Shown here piece after piece: positions 25,591 to 34,676 of a stretch of 64,000 bases of DNA. The position numbers and the translations under genes are program-made. Below the pieces are notes generated by a model. That model made no database searches and was not told the origin of the DNA. It saw only the letters and a list, made by a program, of their open reading frames with translations. Numbering within the stretch: the first letter of the stretch is position 1; every line of letters starts with the position of its first letter. Source of the stretch: SbD1 sp039679945 (GTDB lineage Bacteria > Desulfobacterota > Syntrophobacteria > Syntrophobacterales > Syntrophobacteraceae); the NCBI GenBank assembly GCA_039679945.1, contig JBDKTY010000244.1, positions 62,001 to 126,000 on the forward strand, given 5' to 3'.

Positions 25591-25887
25591 CTCCTCCTCC
25601 TTATTCACTGAAATAGGTCCGATACTTCCGGCAAACCCCATCACACACCACGGCAAAGACCACGGTCCTCCACATCAAAACCGGCGCTTCTCCCCAATTC
25701 GGAGCTGAATCGCATAGGCCACTCCCCCGATCCGGAAGCCCCCCCCCCGCGCTCGGCGATAGCCCGGCCCGGACATTCCCGGCAACTTCGACGGCTCTTC
25801 CCACGAAACCTTCGCATGGATGGCGCGTGAGTATCCCGACTCCATTCCCGGATTATGGCGCGGACCTTTAATTCAGGACGCTACCCC

Positions 25888-27183
25888 TCAGTCCTCCGTC
25901 CTGTGGTCGAATACTCTCTTGCTTTTTCTCTCCGAGCGCGGCAAAGACCCATATTCGACAATCTCCACCTGGGCACGAACCATGATCTGCCTGCGGAACT
26001 CCGAGGTGATATCCTCCATCAATTTTGTCGCGGCGTCAGGCGATTCGATTCCATGCCCTTCCACCTTGACCAGTAAAATGTCCCGGCCGTCTTCCCTGCG
26101 AAAGAGATGAACCTGGTACTCACTGCCGGCGCCCGGTATCTGCGACAGGACGTGGTCTATCTGTCCGGGGTAAATGTTGACGGCCCGGAAGATGAACATA
26201 TCGTCGGAACGGCCCAGAATGTGATCGTGGCGCGGCAAGGGGTTCCCGCACGGACACGGTTCAGGAATAAAGCGCGTCAGGTCTCGCGTTCGGTATCGGA
26301 TGAGCGGGCAGCCTTCTTTCCTGAGCGATGTGACCACCATTTCACCGATTTCCCCCGGTGCGGCCGGTTCAAGCGTTTCGGGATTCAGTATCTCGAGTAT
26401 GAAATAGTCCGCCCAGTAATGGACCCCCTGGTGCGCCACGCATTCGAGACCAGTACCCGGGCCGTAGAGTTCCGTGAGCCCCGGAATATCGAAAAGGTGC
26501 TCGGCGCCCGTTATCTCCTGGATTCTCTGGCGCATTTTAAGACTGTGGCGCTCAGCGCCGAATATGAATTTCTTAAGCGAAATCCGGTCCCGCAAACCAC
26601 GGCGTTCAATCTCCTCGACCATCAGGAGCGCCATCGAGGCCGTTGAGCAAAACACGGTACTCTGCATGTCCTCAAGCAACTGGCAGTGCATCTCCGTGTT
26701 GGCGGGCCCCACTGGGATAGCCATCGCGCCGAAACGCTCGCATCCCAGTTGGAATCCCACTCCGGCCGTCCACAGTCCATAGCCTACCGCGATCTGGACC
26801 CTGTCCGTCGTCGAGAGCTGGGCCATCTCATAGCAGCGCGCGAACATGGTGGCCCAATCGTCGATATCTTTCTGCGTATAGCAAAGTACTTTCCGCTTCC
26901 CCGTTGTCCCGGAGGATGCGTGAATACGAACGATTTTTTCGAACGGCACCGACCGAAGCGGAAAGGGATAATCCTCGCGAAGGTCCTGGGCAGTGGTCAA
27001 GGGAAGCCTGCGCAGATCGTCAAGCGAACGGATCTGGGTGGGTGATACCCGTGCGGCCTCAAGTTTCTTGCGGTAAAATTCGGAGTTGTTGTAGGCGTGG
27101 GAAACGGTCCATTTAAGACCCTGGAGCTGCAGCGCCGGCAAATCTTTCAAGCATGTACGGACCGGCATGAAAGAAACACTCAT
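25888..27183 (-). CDS. paaK: phenylacetate-CoA ligase family protein
   Basis: A 431-residue adenylate-forming enzyme. HASSGTTGKRKVL (about 88-100) is the ATP P-loop; GLTELYGPG and the RTRDLTRF region (hinge Asp) follow; ILGRSDDMFIFRAVNIYP and the C-terminal ACT-like lid match PaaK. It would activate phenylacetate or another aryl acid with CoA and ATP. No other paa or bss/bam genes are present, so the exact substrate is open; such orphan PaaK-like enzymes are common in anaerobes. The ATG at 27183 follows GAGAGGAG; an ATG 30 bp upstream would sit inside that leader. Confidence 0.9.
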   Translation of the reverse strand: MSVSFMPVRTCLKDLPALQLQGLKWTVSHAYNNSEFYRKKLEAARVSPTQIRSLDDLRRLPLTTAQDLREDYPFPLRSVPFEKIVRIHASSGTTGKRKVLCYTQKDIDDWATMFARCYEMAQLSTTDRVQIAVGYGLWTAGVGFQLGCERFGAMAIPVGPANTEMHCQLLEDMQSTVFCSTASMALLMVEEIERRGLRDRISLKKFIFGAERHSLKMRQRIQEITGAEHLFDIPGLTELYGPGTGLECVAHQGVHYWADYFILEILNPETLEPAAPGEIGEMVVTSLRKEGCPLIRYRTRDLTRFIPEPCPCGNPLPRHDHILGRSDDMFIFRAVNIYPGQIDHVLSQIPGAGSEYQVHLFRREDGRDILLVKVEGHGIESPDAATKLMEDITSEFRRQIMVRAQVEIVEYGSLPRSERKSKRVFDHRTED

Positions 27184-27683
27184 TTTATTAGATTCTCCTC
27201 TCGAACTGTGCATATTTCAACTCGCAGCGGGACACCTTCCTTCAGAAATGAGAAAAACAGCGAGAACGCTGATTGGAGATTACCGGCGAGCATGTTTCCG
27301 CAAATTCGCGTCTTTCAATATCATAAACAAACGAAAATTTCACAAAAACTACCTGTTTTTTTTGCACGGAAGCCTCTCAGGTGGTCTATTTATCTGGCTA
27401 ATATCGCGCGGGCAAATGATGCACCCGGCAAGATCGCGGAAACGTTGTCCGTGGGCGACCGCGAGGTCCCGGCCGGCATTCGGCGACGCGGAGGAACACC
27501 CGCAAATCCGCGCCGGACCGAGGATCCTCGTTCGAACCATGCGACGTCGCGCGGCGATTATAATCAAGCCTTGAAGCGGATTCACCTTGCCGGACCTATG
27601 GCGCCAAAATTCCTCGGGATTTGCGGGGAGCCTCATTACATGTTTTTCCTCCTGCTTCTATACATACTTTCACAGTCATCCCC
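27184..27683. other. gene-free divergent spacer
   Basis: These 500 bp lie between the leftward paaK-like gene and the promoter of the rightward redox cluster. I see no gene, repeat or RNA. The middle (27430-27560) is GC-rich with short complementary segments but no terminator-like hairpin with a T-run. Confidence 0.4.
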
Positions 27684-27712
27684 TTGTCTCCCCACAATTA
27701 CGCTGATATTAT
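27684..27712 (+). promoter_or_regulatory. sigma-70-type promoter for the DUF6599-DUF362-NapHG cluster
   Basis: TTGTCT (27684-27689) and TATTAT (27707-27712) are 17 bp apart, matching the consensus at 4/6 and 5/6 positions. The predicted start near 27719 lies about 60 bp before the DUF6599 start codon. Confidence 0.5.
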
Positions 27713-27779
27713 TCACGCGCTTTTCAACCAGCGCCGGCTGAAATGCAATGAATTTGCAGCAGTCAGGAGGATACCGACA

Positions 27780-28790
27780 ATGAGAGTCGTAAGCAGGGCC
27801 GAGACATGCATCGGCCTTTTTCTTTTAGCGGCATTGGGTACGATCGCCGTGGCAATGCTCGCCATGCAGTCCCGGTATGATCCCGCTCTCTTTCGGGCAC
27901 TCGAGGTCAAGGGTGATGCCCTCTCCGCTCAAGAACCTTCCGCCTCCGCGGGCAGTTCCCAGGCCCTGGCGGCCCTGGCGCCCGAAGGTCTCTCCCCGCT
28001 CGGCAGTGAAGAAGTATTTGGGCCCGATACACTTTCCGACAAAATCGACGGGAAAGCGGAACTTTATCTCTCGGCCGGCTTTATCCGGCTCGCCACACAG
28101 CGGTTTTCCCGAACATCCGACCCGAAAGTCTGGCTCGAACTATTTGTCTATGACATGAGTGACTCAAAAAACGCATTCTCCGTCTATAGCCTGCAAAAGC
28201 GCAAAGATGCGCACAAAGCAGACGTCGGGACTTTCGCCTATAGCACGGGAAATGCACTTTTTTTCCTGACCGGCTCCAGGTATATCGAGATTGTCTCGGC
28301 AGAAACAGGGTTGGAGAACGAAATGTCGGCACTCGCGAACAAACTGGTGCGGGCCACTCCTCCCCGGGAAAACGAGACCATGGAATTCGCACTCTTCCCC
28401 TCCGAATTCCTGGATGATGGAACCATCTCGCTTCATATGAGCGATGTCTTCGGATTCAACCGGCTCAACAACATTTATACCGCCCAGTACAACATTGAAA
28501 GCGAACAGGTCACGGCTTTTATCTCCAGGCGGGAGAGTCCGGAAGAAGCCGCAACGCTCGCCTCCGAGTACTCCCAGTTCCTGCTGGAGAACGGCGGCTC
28601 GGAACTTGGCGAGATTCCGGGTTTGCCCGGATCGCGGCTTTTCCAGGTTTTCGACACTTATGAAGCGGTCCTGAGCGCCGGTCCTTTTCTGGCCGGAACA
28701 CACGAAGTGGAAAAAAGGAGCGCCGCGGAAGAGGTCGCCACCCGCATCTATCGAAAGCTCCAGGAAGGCGTCAATGAAAAAAGCAATTGA
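27780..28790 (+). CDS. DUF6599-like exported or membrane-anchored protein
   Basis: A 336-residue protein of unknown function. The ATG at 27780 follows AGGAGG with about 10-nt spacing; longer in-frame readings lack one. One hydrophobic segment (CIGLFLLAALGTIAVAMLAM, about 10-29) should anchor or export it, leaving the rest in the periplasm. The body resembles the DUF6599 family: a DGKAELYLSAGFIRLATQRF segment near 100, YDMSDSKNAFSVYSLQKR near 135 and a second half that repeats a similar alpha/beta pattern. No Cys in the mature part. It overlaps the DUF362 gene by 17 bp, so it belongs to that redox cluster. Confidence 0.75.
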   Translation: MRVVSRAETCIGLFLLAALGTIAVAMLAMQSRYDPALFRALEVKGDALSAQEPSASAGSSQALAALAPEGLSPLGSEEVFGPDTLSDKIDGKAELYLSAGFIRLATQRFSRTSDPKVWLELFVYDMSDSKNAFSVYSLQKRKDAHKADVGTFAYSTGNALFFLTGSRYIEIVSAETGLENEMSALANKLVRATPPRENETMEFALFPSEFLDDGTISLHMSDVFGFNRLNNIYTAQYNIESEQVTAFISRRESPEEAATLASEYSQFLLENGGSELGEIPGLPGSRLFQVFDTYEAVLSAGPFLAGTHEVEKRSAAEEVATRIYRKLQEGVNEKSN

Positions 28791-29784
28791 TAAGATACCC
28801 ATGGAATCCGGAATAAACAGGCGAGACTTCCTCATTCGCGCCGCAAAAGCTGGCGCGGGCCTCGCCGCCGCCGGCGCCATCGGCTATTTTCTGCACGATC
28901 CGAACGGCCCGGCGCCAGCGACCGCCACGGAGAAGTCTCCCCTGGCGCTGCCCGATTTTTCAGTTCCCGAGGCGGGAAGGAAGATCGCCATCATCACGGG
29001 TGCGGACCGGGTCAAGTCCGTGAATACCGGCATTCAAGCCCTCGGCGGGATCGAAACCTTCATCAAGAAAGGCGACCGCGTCCTCGTCAAGGTGAATGCC
29101 GCTTTTGCCAGCCCTCCGGCACTGTGCGCCACCACGCATCCCGAGTTGATATCGGAGGTCGTGCGTCTGTGCCTCAAAGCAGGGGCCGCATCGGTTGCCG
29201 TGACCGACAACCCGATAAACAACCCGGAGAGCTGCTTTGCCCTCAGTGGGATCGGAGAGGCGACACAGTCTTCGGGGGCAGCGCTGGTCCTCCCGAGGGA
29301 CACGCTGTTTACCAACATGACCATCCCCGGAACGAGTTTTCTCAAGAATTGGCCGATCCTCAGCGCACCGTTCAAGGGAATCACGAAGCTGATCGGTATC
29401 GCCCCCATCAAGGACCACCACAGAAGCGGCGCTTCGATGTCCATGAAAAACTGGTACGGGCTCGTCGGAGGACGACGCAACATCTTCCATCAGGATATCC
29501 ATACCTTCATCAGGGACCTTGCCATTATGGTCAAACCCACCATGGTCATTCTGGACGGGACTCTTACCATGATCACCAATGGTCCGACCGGCGGTTCCCT
29601 GTCGGATCTCAAGAAGACGGAGACCATGATACTCAGCACGGACCAGGTGGCCGCCGACGCTGCCGGAGCGGTCCTGCTCGGAAAGACATCTGGTGATCTC
29701 CCTTTCCTTGCAAAAGCGGAGCAGGCCGGGGCCGGAACCCTGGATTTTGAATCCCTGAATCCCATTCGCACAACGGCGGCTTGA
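28774..29784 (+). CDS. Tat-exported DUF362-domain protein
   Basis: A 336-residue protein with a twin-arginine signal (NRRDFLIRAAKAGAGLAAAG, about 15-34). The DUF362 domain follows: GDRVLVKVNAAFASPP near 90, TTHPELISEVVRLCLKAGAASVAVTDNP near 115, then IAPIKDHHRSGASMSMKNWYGLVGG near 215 and a MVILDG strand. DUF362 proteins are often linked with Fe-S clusters, but this copy lacks the C-terminal ferredoxin motif; the next gene supplies many clusters. Tat export suggests a folded, cofactor-bearing periplasmic protein (inference). The start lies inside the end of the DUF6599 gene. Confidence 0.85.
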   Translation: MKKAIDKIPMESGINRRDFLIRAAKAGAGLAAAGAIGYFLHDPNGPAPATATEKSPLALPDFSVPEAGRKIAIITGADRVKSVNTGIQALGGIETFIKKGDRVLVKVNAAFASPPALCATTHPELISEVVRLCLKAGAASVAVTDNPINNPESCFALSGIGEATQSSGAALVLPRDTLFTNMTIPGTSFLKNWPILSAPFKGITKLIGIAPIKDHHRSGASMSMKNWYGLVGGRRNIFHQDIHTFIRDLAIMVKPTMVILDGTLTMITNGPTGGSLSDLKKTETMILSTDQVAADAAGAVLLGKTSGDLPFLAKAEQAGAGTLDFESLNPIRTTAA

Positions 29785-29791
29785 GAAATTC

Positions 29792-31726
29792 ATGAAAATA
29801 ACTGTTGTAAGACGTATCAGTCAGATTTTCTTTTTCGCGTTGTTCATCTGGTTTTGTATCGCCGCGACCTTCGGGCAGTCCTTCTGGCAGCTCCGCGGTT
29901 GGCCGGTAAACTGGTTTCTGCAGCTCGATCCTCTTGTCGCCCTGGGGAATCTTCTCACTACCCGTGCCCTTTACAGCGGGCTCATATGGGCGGTGGCGAC
30001 CGTTGTCCTCACCCTCATTCTGGGAAGATTCTTCTGCGGCTGGGTCTGCCCCTTTGGTTCTCTCCACCACTTCATCGGCTATGCGGCCTCACGGGGCAGG
30101 CGCACGCCGGAGAAGATCGCATCGAACCGCTATCGGCATGCACAGAGGATCAAGTATTATGTCCTCATGGTTCTGCTGTTTGCCTCCGTCGGCGGTTTTG
30201 CATCCCAATTGATGGACAGTGCCGGGTTGAGTCCCGTCATACCCTTTCTTGTTCTACTCGTCCTCTCCATCCTGGCCCTGATTTTCCGGAAATCGGCCTT
30301 AAACCTGAAATCCGCTGTAACCGTACTGTTCGTGATGACCGCGGTTTCGGCCGCCGGGCTCTTTGCCCGCCTCGACGGAGTTGTCGCCGCGTCGCTTCAG
30401 ACAGGTCTTCTCGATCCTATTCCCCTGGTATACCGTTCGGTAAATCTCGTTCTTCTTCCACTTTCCGATTCCGCCATACAGTTCACATCTGCCGGTCAGC
30501 GGCATTATGAAGGGACCTGGCTCATTGCCTTCATCTTCGTTGCCGCGCTGTTGCTAAACCTCATAATCCCCCGCTTCTACTGCCGTATTCTGTGCCCCCT
30601 CGGCGCACTCCACGGCATTCTGGGCAAATACGCGCTCTGGAGGATCGGGAGGAAACGCGGGAAATGCTCCGGATGCCATCTCTGCGATTCACACTGTGAA
30701 GGCGCCTGCCAGCCCAATGAACAGATCCGAATTCCCGAATGCGTGCTTTGCATGAATTGTATCCACACCTGCCGGGACGATCTCATCGGCTATAATACAT
30801 TTCGCTCGACATCCGGCGAGATTGACTCCCCAAATCTTTCCCGGCGCGGTTTTGTCATCGCATCGGTCTCGGGAATAGCCGCGGTCCCCCTGCTCCGCAT
30901 CGACGGGAAGCTCGACAGGAACTGGAACCCGGGAGTGATCCGGCCGCCGGGTTCTGTTCCGGAATCGGAGTTTCTCAACCGCTGCATCAAGTGCGACCAA
31001 TGTGCCCGTGTCTGTCCGACAAACGTCATCCAACCCGATGGCTCAAAAAGCGGGATTGAAGGTCTGTGGACCCCGACACTTAATTTTCGCGCGGGATCGA
31101 GCGGCTGCCAGATGAACTGTACCGCCTGCGGGCACATCTGCCCGACCGCGGCAATCCGCCCCATCAGCCTTGAAGAAAAGCTCGGGCGCGGACCGTTCGA
31201 GAAGAATGGTCCCCTGCGAATCGGAACGGCCTTTGTTGACCGCGGCCGATGCCTGCCCTGGGCCATGGACAAACCTTGTATTGTCTGCCAGGAGAACTGC
31301 CCTGTGAGTCCCAAGGCAATTTATGTAAAAGAATCCTTTGTTACCGTTCGGGAGGGAGTCCTCCAAACCGGGAAGGTCTCGGGAACCGTGGTGGAGATTC
31401 AAAAACCGCTTCTCCCGGCTGACCGTTTCGGGACGGGTGATTTCTTCGTTGCGGCCGAAAGCGGCGGGATCGTAACCAGAAGACGGGTTATGGCAAACGC
31501 CCCGAGTTCAATCACCATGGAACAGGAACTGCCACCGGATCTTTTACGACAGGACAGGAAGAGCATCGAACTGCAGGTACGGCTGCTCCTGCCCCAGGTC
31601 GATCCGGAGCGGTGTATCGGATGTGGCATCTGCGAACACGAATGCCCGGTGAGCGGAACGAGAGCCATTCGGGTGAGCGCGGAGGGGGAATCGCGGCACC
31701 GAAAGCATTCGCTTTCATTGAAATAG
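29792..31726 (+). CDS. NapH-NapG-like fusion: membrane and multi-cluster iron-sulfur protein
   Basis: A 644-residue protein in two parts. Residues 1-330 resemble NapH: at least four membrane helices, two CGWVCPFG/CRILCPLG-type loops (about 76 and 265), then cytoplasmic-type ferredoxin motifs CSGCHLCDSHC and CVLCMNCIHTC. Near 347 is LSRRGFVIASVSGIAAVPLL, a twin-arginine-like segment as at the start of NapG. Residues 370-644 resemble NapG: CIKCDQCARVCP, CQMNCTACGHICP, CIVCQENCP and CIGCGICEHECP, enough for four [4Fe-4S] clusters. NapGH pass electrons from quinol in nitrate reduction; no napA or other terminal reductase is here. It starts 7 bp after the DUF362 gene, so the three are one operon. 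Confidence 0.88.
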   Translation: MKITVVRRISQIFFFALFIWFCIAATFGQSFWQLRGWPVNWFLQLDPLVALGNLLTTRALYSGLIWAVATVVLTLILGRFFCGWVCPFGSLHHFIGYAASRGRRTPEKIASNRYRHAQRIKYYVLMVLLFASVGGFASQLMDSAGLSPVIPFLVLLVLSILALIFRKSALNLKSAVTVLFVMTAVSAAGLFARLDGVVAASLQTGLLDPIPLVYRSVNLVLLPLSDSAIQFTSAGQRHYEGTWLIAFIFVAALLLNLIIPRFYCRILCPLGALHGILGKYALWRIGRKRGKCSGCHLCDSHCEGACQPNEQIRIPECVLCMNCIHTCRDDLIGYNTFRSTSGEIDSPNLSRRGFVIASVSGIAAVPLLRIDGKLDRNWNPGVIRPPGSVPESEFLNRCIKCDQCARVCPTNVIQPDGSKSGIEGLWTPTLNFRAGSSGCQMNCTACGHICPTAAIRPISLEEKLGRGPFEKNGPLRIGTAFVDRGRCLPWAMDKPCIVCQENCPVSPKAIYVKESFVTVREGVLQTGKVSGTVVEIQKPLLPADRFGTGDFFVAAESGGIVTRRRVMANAPSSITMEQELPPDLLRQDRKSIELQVRLLLPQVDPERCIGCGICEHECPVSGTRAIRVSAEGESRHRKHSLSLK

Positions 31727-31843
31727 CGAACCAGGAGCAACACGTTACCGGAATGATTTCAGATTGGAATATGTGTTCACTTCAACTCGGGACACCTGCA
31801 ATTATGGCGTGCAAACTCAGACACAAATCACAGGGAGACAATC

Positions 31844-33064
31844 ATGTCCGATGACAAAGGACTTTCCCGGCGTGAGTTCATCAAGCTGGCCGGGATCGCC
31901 GCGCCGGGTACCGTCCTGGCATCCACGAGCCCCCTGGCGGCGGCCGGAAATGCTGATGAGAAATCCACTCAAAACTCGGTCATTCCAGTGCGGCCCTTCG
32001 GCAAGACGGGAGTAAACGTCTCCATTCTGGCATTGGGCGGCATGTTCGACATCCCATCGAACCAATTGCTTCTGAGGCAGGCCCTCAAGTGGGGAGTCAC
32101 CTACTGGGACACCGCCGACTGCTACGAGGGAGGAAACAGCGAAGCCGGGATTGGCCAGTTCCTCAAAAAATATCCCGAAACGCGAAAGACCATCTTTCTG
32201 GTCAGCAAGTCCGACCGGCGTGACCCCAAAGGGCTGACCGAACTTCTAGACCGCTCACTCCAGAAGATGAACACTGACCACATCGACCTCTACTTCATCC
32301 ATGGAACGAAGAGCATCGGCGAGCTGAACCAGGAGACCAAAACCTGGGTTGAGAAGGCGAAATCCCAGGGAAAGATCAAGTTTTTCGGGTTCAGCGCCCA
32401 CAGCAACATGGAAGAACAGATGACGGCCGCCGCGAAGTTGGGCTGGATCGATGGAATCATGATCAGCTACAACTTCCGACTGATGCGCTCGGACAAGATG
32501 CGCGCCGCCGTCGAGGCCTGCGGCAACGCCGGCATCGGCCTCACGGCAATGAAAACACAGGGCGGAGGGCAGGTATCGGTTCAGTCGGAAGCCGAACTGG
32601 AGATGGCGGGCAAGTTCCTGAAACAGGGCTTTACGGACGGACAGGCCAAGCTGAAAGCTATCTGGGAAAACCCCGGAATAGCAAGCATCTGCTCCCAGAT
32701 GCCCAATATGACCATACTGATGTCCAACGTCGCCGCGGCATTGAACCAGACAAAAATCAGCGCCTCCGCCCTGCGGGCAATGGACAGGTACGCGGAGCAG
32801 ACGTCATCCGGCTACTGCACCGGATGCACGAGCATATGCGAGGCGGCGCTCGACGCCGCGGTGCCGGTCGGAGATATCATGCGCTGCCTCATGTACCACA
32901 ACAGCTACGGCGATACCGATCGGGCGAAAGCCCTGTTTGCCCAGATTTCATCCAAAGTTCCAGGGCGGCTCGCCGACAAGGATTATTCCCTGGCGGAAGC
33001 GCGGTGTCCCCAAAAGCTGCGGATCGGGGATCTGGTGAAAACGGCGGCGACCATCCTGGCATAG
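31844..33064 (+). CDS. Tat-exported aldo/keto reductase
   Basis: A 406-residue protein with a twin-arginine signal (LSRREFIKLAGIAAPGTVLA, about 7-26) ahead of an aldo/keto reductase barrel: FGKTGVNVSILALGG, TYWDTADCYEGGNSE (catalytic Asp and Tyr), LVSKSDRR (Lys) and DLYFIHGTK (His in place). Near the C-terminus is CTGCTSIC, Cys-rich like the ferredoxin-fused AKR subfamily but with one motif only. GGGAGA precedes the ATG. It lies 117 bp after the NapHG-like gene, same strand. Export of a nicotinamide-type enzyme is odd; such Tat-AKRs occur in anaerobes, function unknown. Confidence 0.87.
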   Translation: MSDDKGLSRREFIKLAGIAAPGTVLASTSPLAAAGNADEKSTQNSVIPVRPFGKTGVNVSILALGGMFDIPSNQLLLRQALKWGVTYWDTADCYEGGNSEAGIGQFLKKYPETRKTIFLVSKSDRRDPKGLTELLDRSLQKMNTDHIDLYFIHGTKSIGELNQETKTWVEKAKSQGKIKFFGFSAHSNMEEQMTAAAKLGWIDGIMISYNFRLMRSDKMRAAVEACGNAGIGLTAMKTQGGGQVSVQSEAELEMAGKFLKQGFTDGQAKLKAIWENPGIASICSQMPNMTILMSNVAAALNQTKISASALRAMDRYAEQTSSGYCTGCTSICEAALDAAVPVGDIMRCLMYHNSYGDTDRAKALFAQISSKVPGRLADKDYSLAEARCPQKLRIGDLVKTAATILA

Positions 33065-33316
33065 CCAACCACTGGTCCCCTGTTTGAGCCGAGCGAGGCA
33101 GGCCCCCATGCGTGTGGCGAGGTGCGGGGCGGGGCCGTGCAGGTCCCGCCCCGCGTCGCACGCCCCGCATGCACGTGGCAAGATGGAGTGAAGGAAGCAT
33201 TGCAGCCAGGCGCGACTGGCCGTTCCAGACACCTTCCAAGAAATAGTCCTTGAAAATTAGCAATTCCAATTGCTTACATCGATGGCCAAGTAATCCATCC
33301 CGTCATTTCGGCGCAA
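33065..33316. other. gene-free spacer with GC-rich hairpins
   Basis: After the AKR stop the sequence is very GC-rich (33090-33180), with self-complementary blocks such as GGGGCGGGGCC and GGTCCCGCCCC that could fold and end transcription, although no T-run follows. No gene is seen. Confidence 0.4.
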
Positions 33317-33500
33317 AGCCTCTCACCCGTTCGCTCTGAAGTATCGAAGAGCAGAACGGGGCAAGGATGAGCGGCCGCGGGGCTGTTTATTCCGCCCTCG
33401 CCTTGCCGCGCCAATGCGGGGTTTACTCCGCTCCGGGCGGACGGGAGTGAGCACGTTCGTGTCCACGGGAAAAGCTGTTTCTAGAGGTATCGAAGCGTGA
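33317..33500 (-). repeat. dispersed REP-like element, copy 2 (inverted)
   Basis: Read on the minus strand, about 115 bp (33433-33317) align almost without gaps with the copy at 45877: GAGCGGAGTAAACCCCGC matches GAGCGCAGTAAGCCCCGC, GGAATAAACAGC matches GGAAACAGC, and the terminal hairpin CCGTTCTGCTCTTCGATACT...GAGCGAACGGG matches CCGTTTCACCCTTCGACAGG...GGGCGAACGGG. A second TATCGAAGCGTGAACGGG lies at 33488-33505 on the plus strand, and GGAAAAGCTGTTT occurs beside both copies. Confidence 0.6.
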
Positions 33501-33522
33501 ACGGGCCGGGGGATAATGGTTG

Positions 33523-33570
33523 TCAAAAAAACAGAGAGGGGGGCCGACACGCTAGCGGGCCGCCCCCCTC
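33523..33570 (-). terminator. intrinsic terminator of the glycine-zipper lipoprotein gene
   Basis: On the minus strand GAGGGGGGC (33570-33562) pairs perfectly with GCCCCCCTC (33544-33536), followed by TCTGTTTTTTT. It lies 55 bp after the stop codon of the leftward lipoprotein gene. Confidence 0.8.
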
Positions 33571-33624
33571 GTGAATTGGATGATGAAAGGGAAGATTTTC
33601 CAGAAAAAACCGGCGAGGTTTCTA

Positions 33625-34275
33625 TTATTTTCCTGGAAGTGCTTCGAGCATTCTGCTCACCTGGAGATCGATGACGCGTTGCACGTCATAGGGTGGAACA
33701 TTTGCCAAGTCAACGAGGGCCGACTTTGAGGATGCGGTCCCGTCACGGAAGCTCTGCGTCCTGATATCGATGCGCACCATGGCCGCTTCGGCGGGCGCAA
33801 CCAGACCAAGAGCGGCCCCGCTGCCGGCGCCGATTGCGGCGCCCTTACCCGGTGAACCGAGCGCTCCGCCTATGATAGCCCCCGTGGCGGCTCCGAGCAG
33901 CGCGCCACCCACCACGTTTCCCGCTCTCGCTTCGGGATTGTCACGGCCCATCGCGTAAAAAGAAAGGTCGAGCGCGAAATCAGCCTCCCTTTGTCTCCTG
34001 ACCTGGTCATATCCTTTCTGATAAAGCGTATTCATCGACTGCGGCAGGTTTGCGAGGCCGAACGGCGTACGATCCTCTATACGGAGCGAATAGGTTCGAT
34101 CCTGCGGTCCAACCATCAGATACCCGCCACCTCCAGGGCCCGCGGGGCCTCCGGTCTGGACAGCCGGCTGTTCCTGCACGCTATAGTAGGGCCCGGGCGC
34201 CGCACAGCCGGCCATAACCACCATGGCAAACACCGTAAACAAGACTGCAAACGTTCGCGCCAAATCTCTCATCAT
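33625..34275 (-). CDS. glycine-zipper lipoprotein
   Basis: A 216-residue lipoprotein: signal peptide ending VVMAGC (Cys24), a Gly/Pro-rich linker (about 40-52), then GNVVGGALLGAATGAIIGGA with further GxxxG repeats to about residue 157 (glycine zipper, as in the SlyB/17-kDa antigen group), and a C-terminal domain (YDVQRVIDLQVSRMLEALPGK at the end). The zipper should insert into or lie on the outer membrane. A GAGGAG site precedes two adjacent ATGs. Envelope-integrity functions are known for relatives; nothing here is more specific. A strong terminator follows. Confidence 0.8.
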   Translation of the reverse strand: MMRDLARTFAVLFTVFAMVVMAGCAAPGPYYSVQEQPAVQTGGPAGPGGGGYLMVGPQDRTYSLRIEDRTPFGLANLPQSMNTLYQKGYDQVRRQREADFALDLSFYAMGRDNPEARAGNVVGGALLGAATGAIIGGALGSPGKGAAIGAGSGAALGLVAPAEAAMVRIDIRTQSFRDGTASSKSALVDLANVPPYDVQRVIDLQVSRMLEALPGK

Positions 34276-34572
34276 TCTCGCTCCTCTTAATGGTTTGTAA
34301 CGATCAATACCTTGAATAAGGACTTACTCCGCCATGAATAGCATTAGTAGAACCTCGCAACAACGATTTTAAACGGCACTTACTATTTCCATCGAAAATG
34401 TTTCCATCGATTTCCCCTTCAAATCACAACAAACCGGCACTCCTCGCTAAAGCACGATGCGTGCCGAAACGTTCGGGTTTGGCAGGAAGAATTTCTCCCT
34501 GCTCTTGACCCAATGACGGAGGCAGGCGGGATTTCGTTTACAGCTTTTACCCATACCTTATCGGCTCCCGTG
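34276..34572. other. gene-free divergent spacer
   Basis: This spacer holds the promoter region of the leftward lipoprotein gene. A duplicated TTTCCATCGA occurs at about 34386-34395 and 34403-34412. No RNA gene or long hairpin is seen. Confidence 0.4.
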
Positions 34573-34602
34573 TTGATTTGGCAAACACTTTGCGTTTACA
34601 AT
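34573..34602 (+). promoter_or_regulatory. candidate sigma-70 promoter for the DUF523/DUF1722 gene
   Basis: TTGATT (34573-34578) and TACAAT (34597-34602) are 18 bp apart; predicted transcription start near 34609, about 68 bp before the ATG. Confidence 0.4.
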
Positions 34603-34676
34603 CAACCAACTCTTTCCCGGTGTCTCGGGCACAACACACCAAGCCGGCTTCGTCTTTCACGGAGGAGATACGCTTC

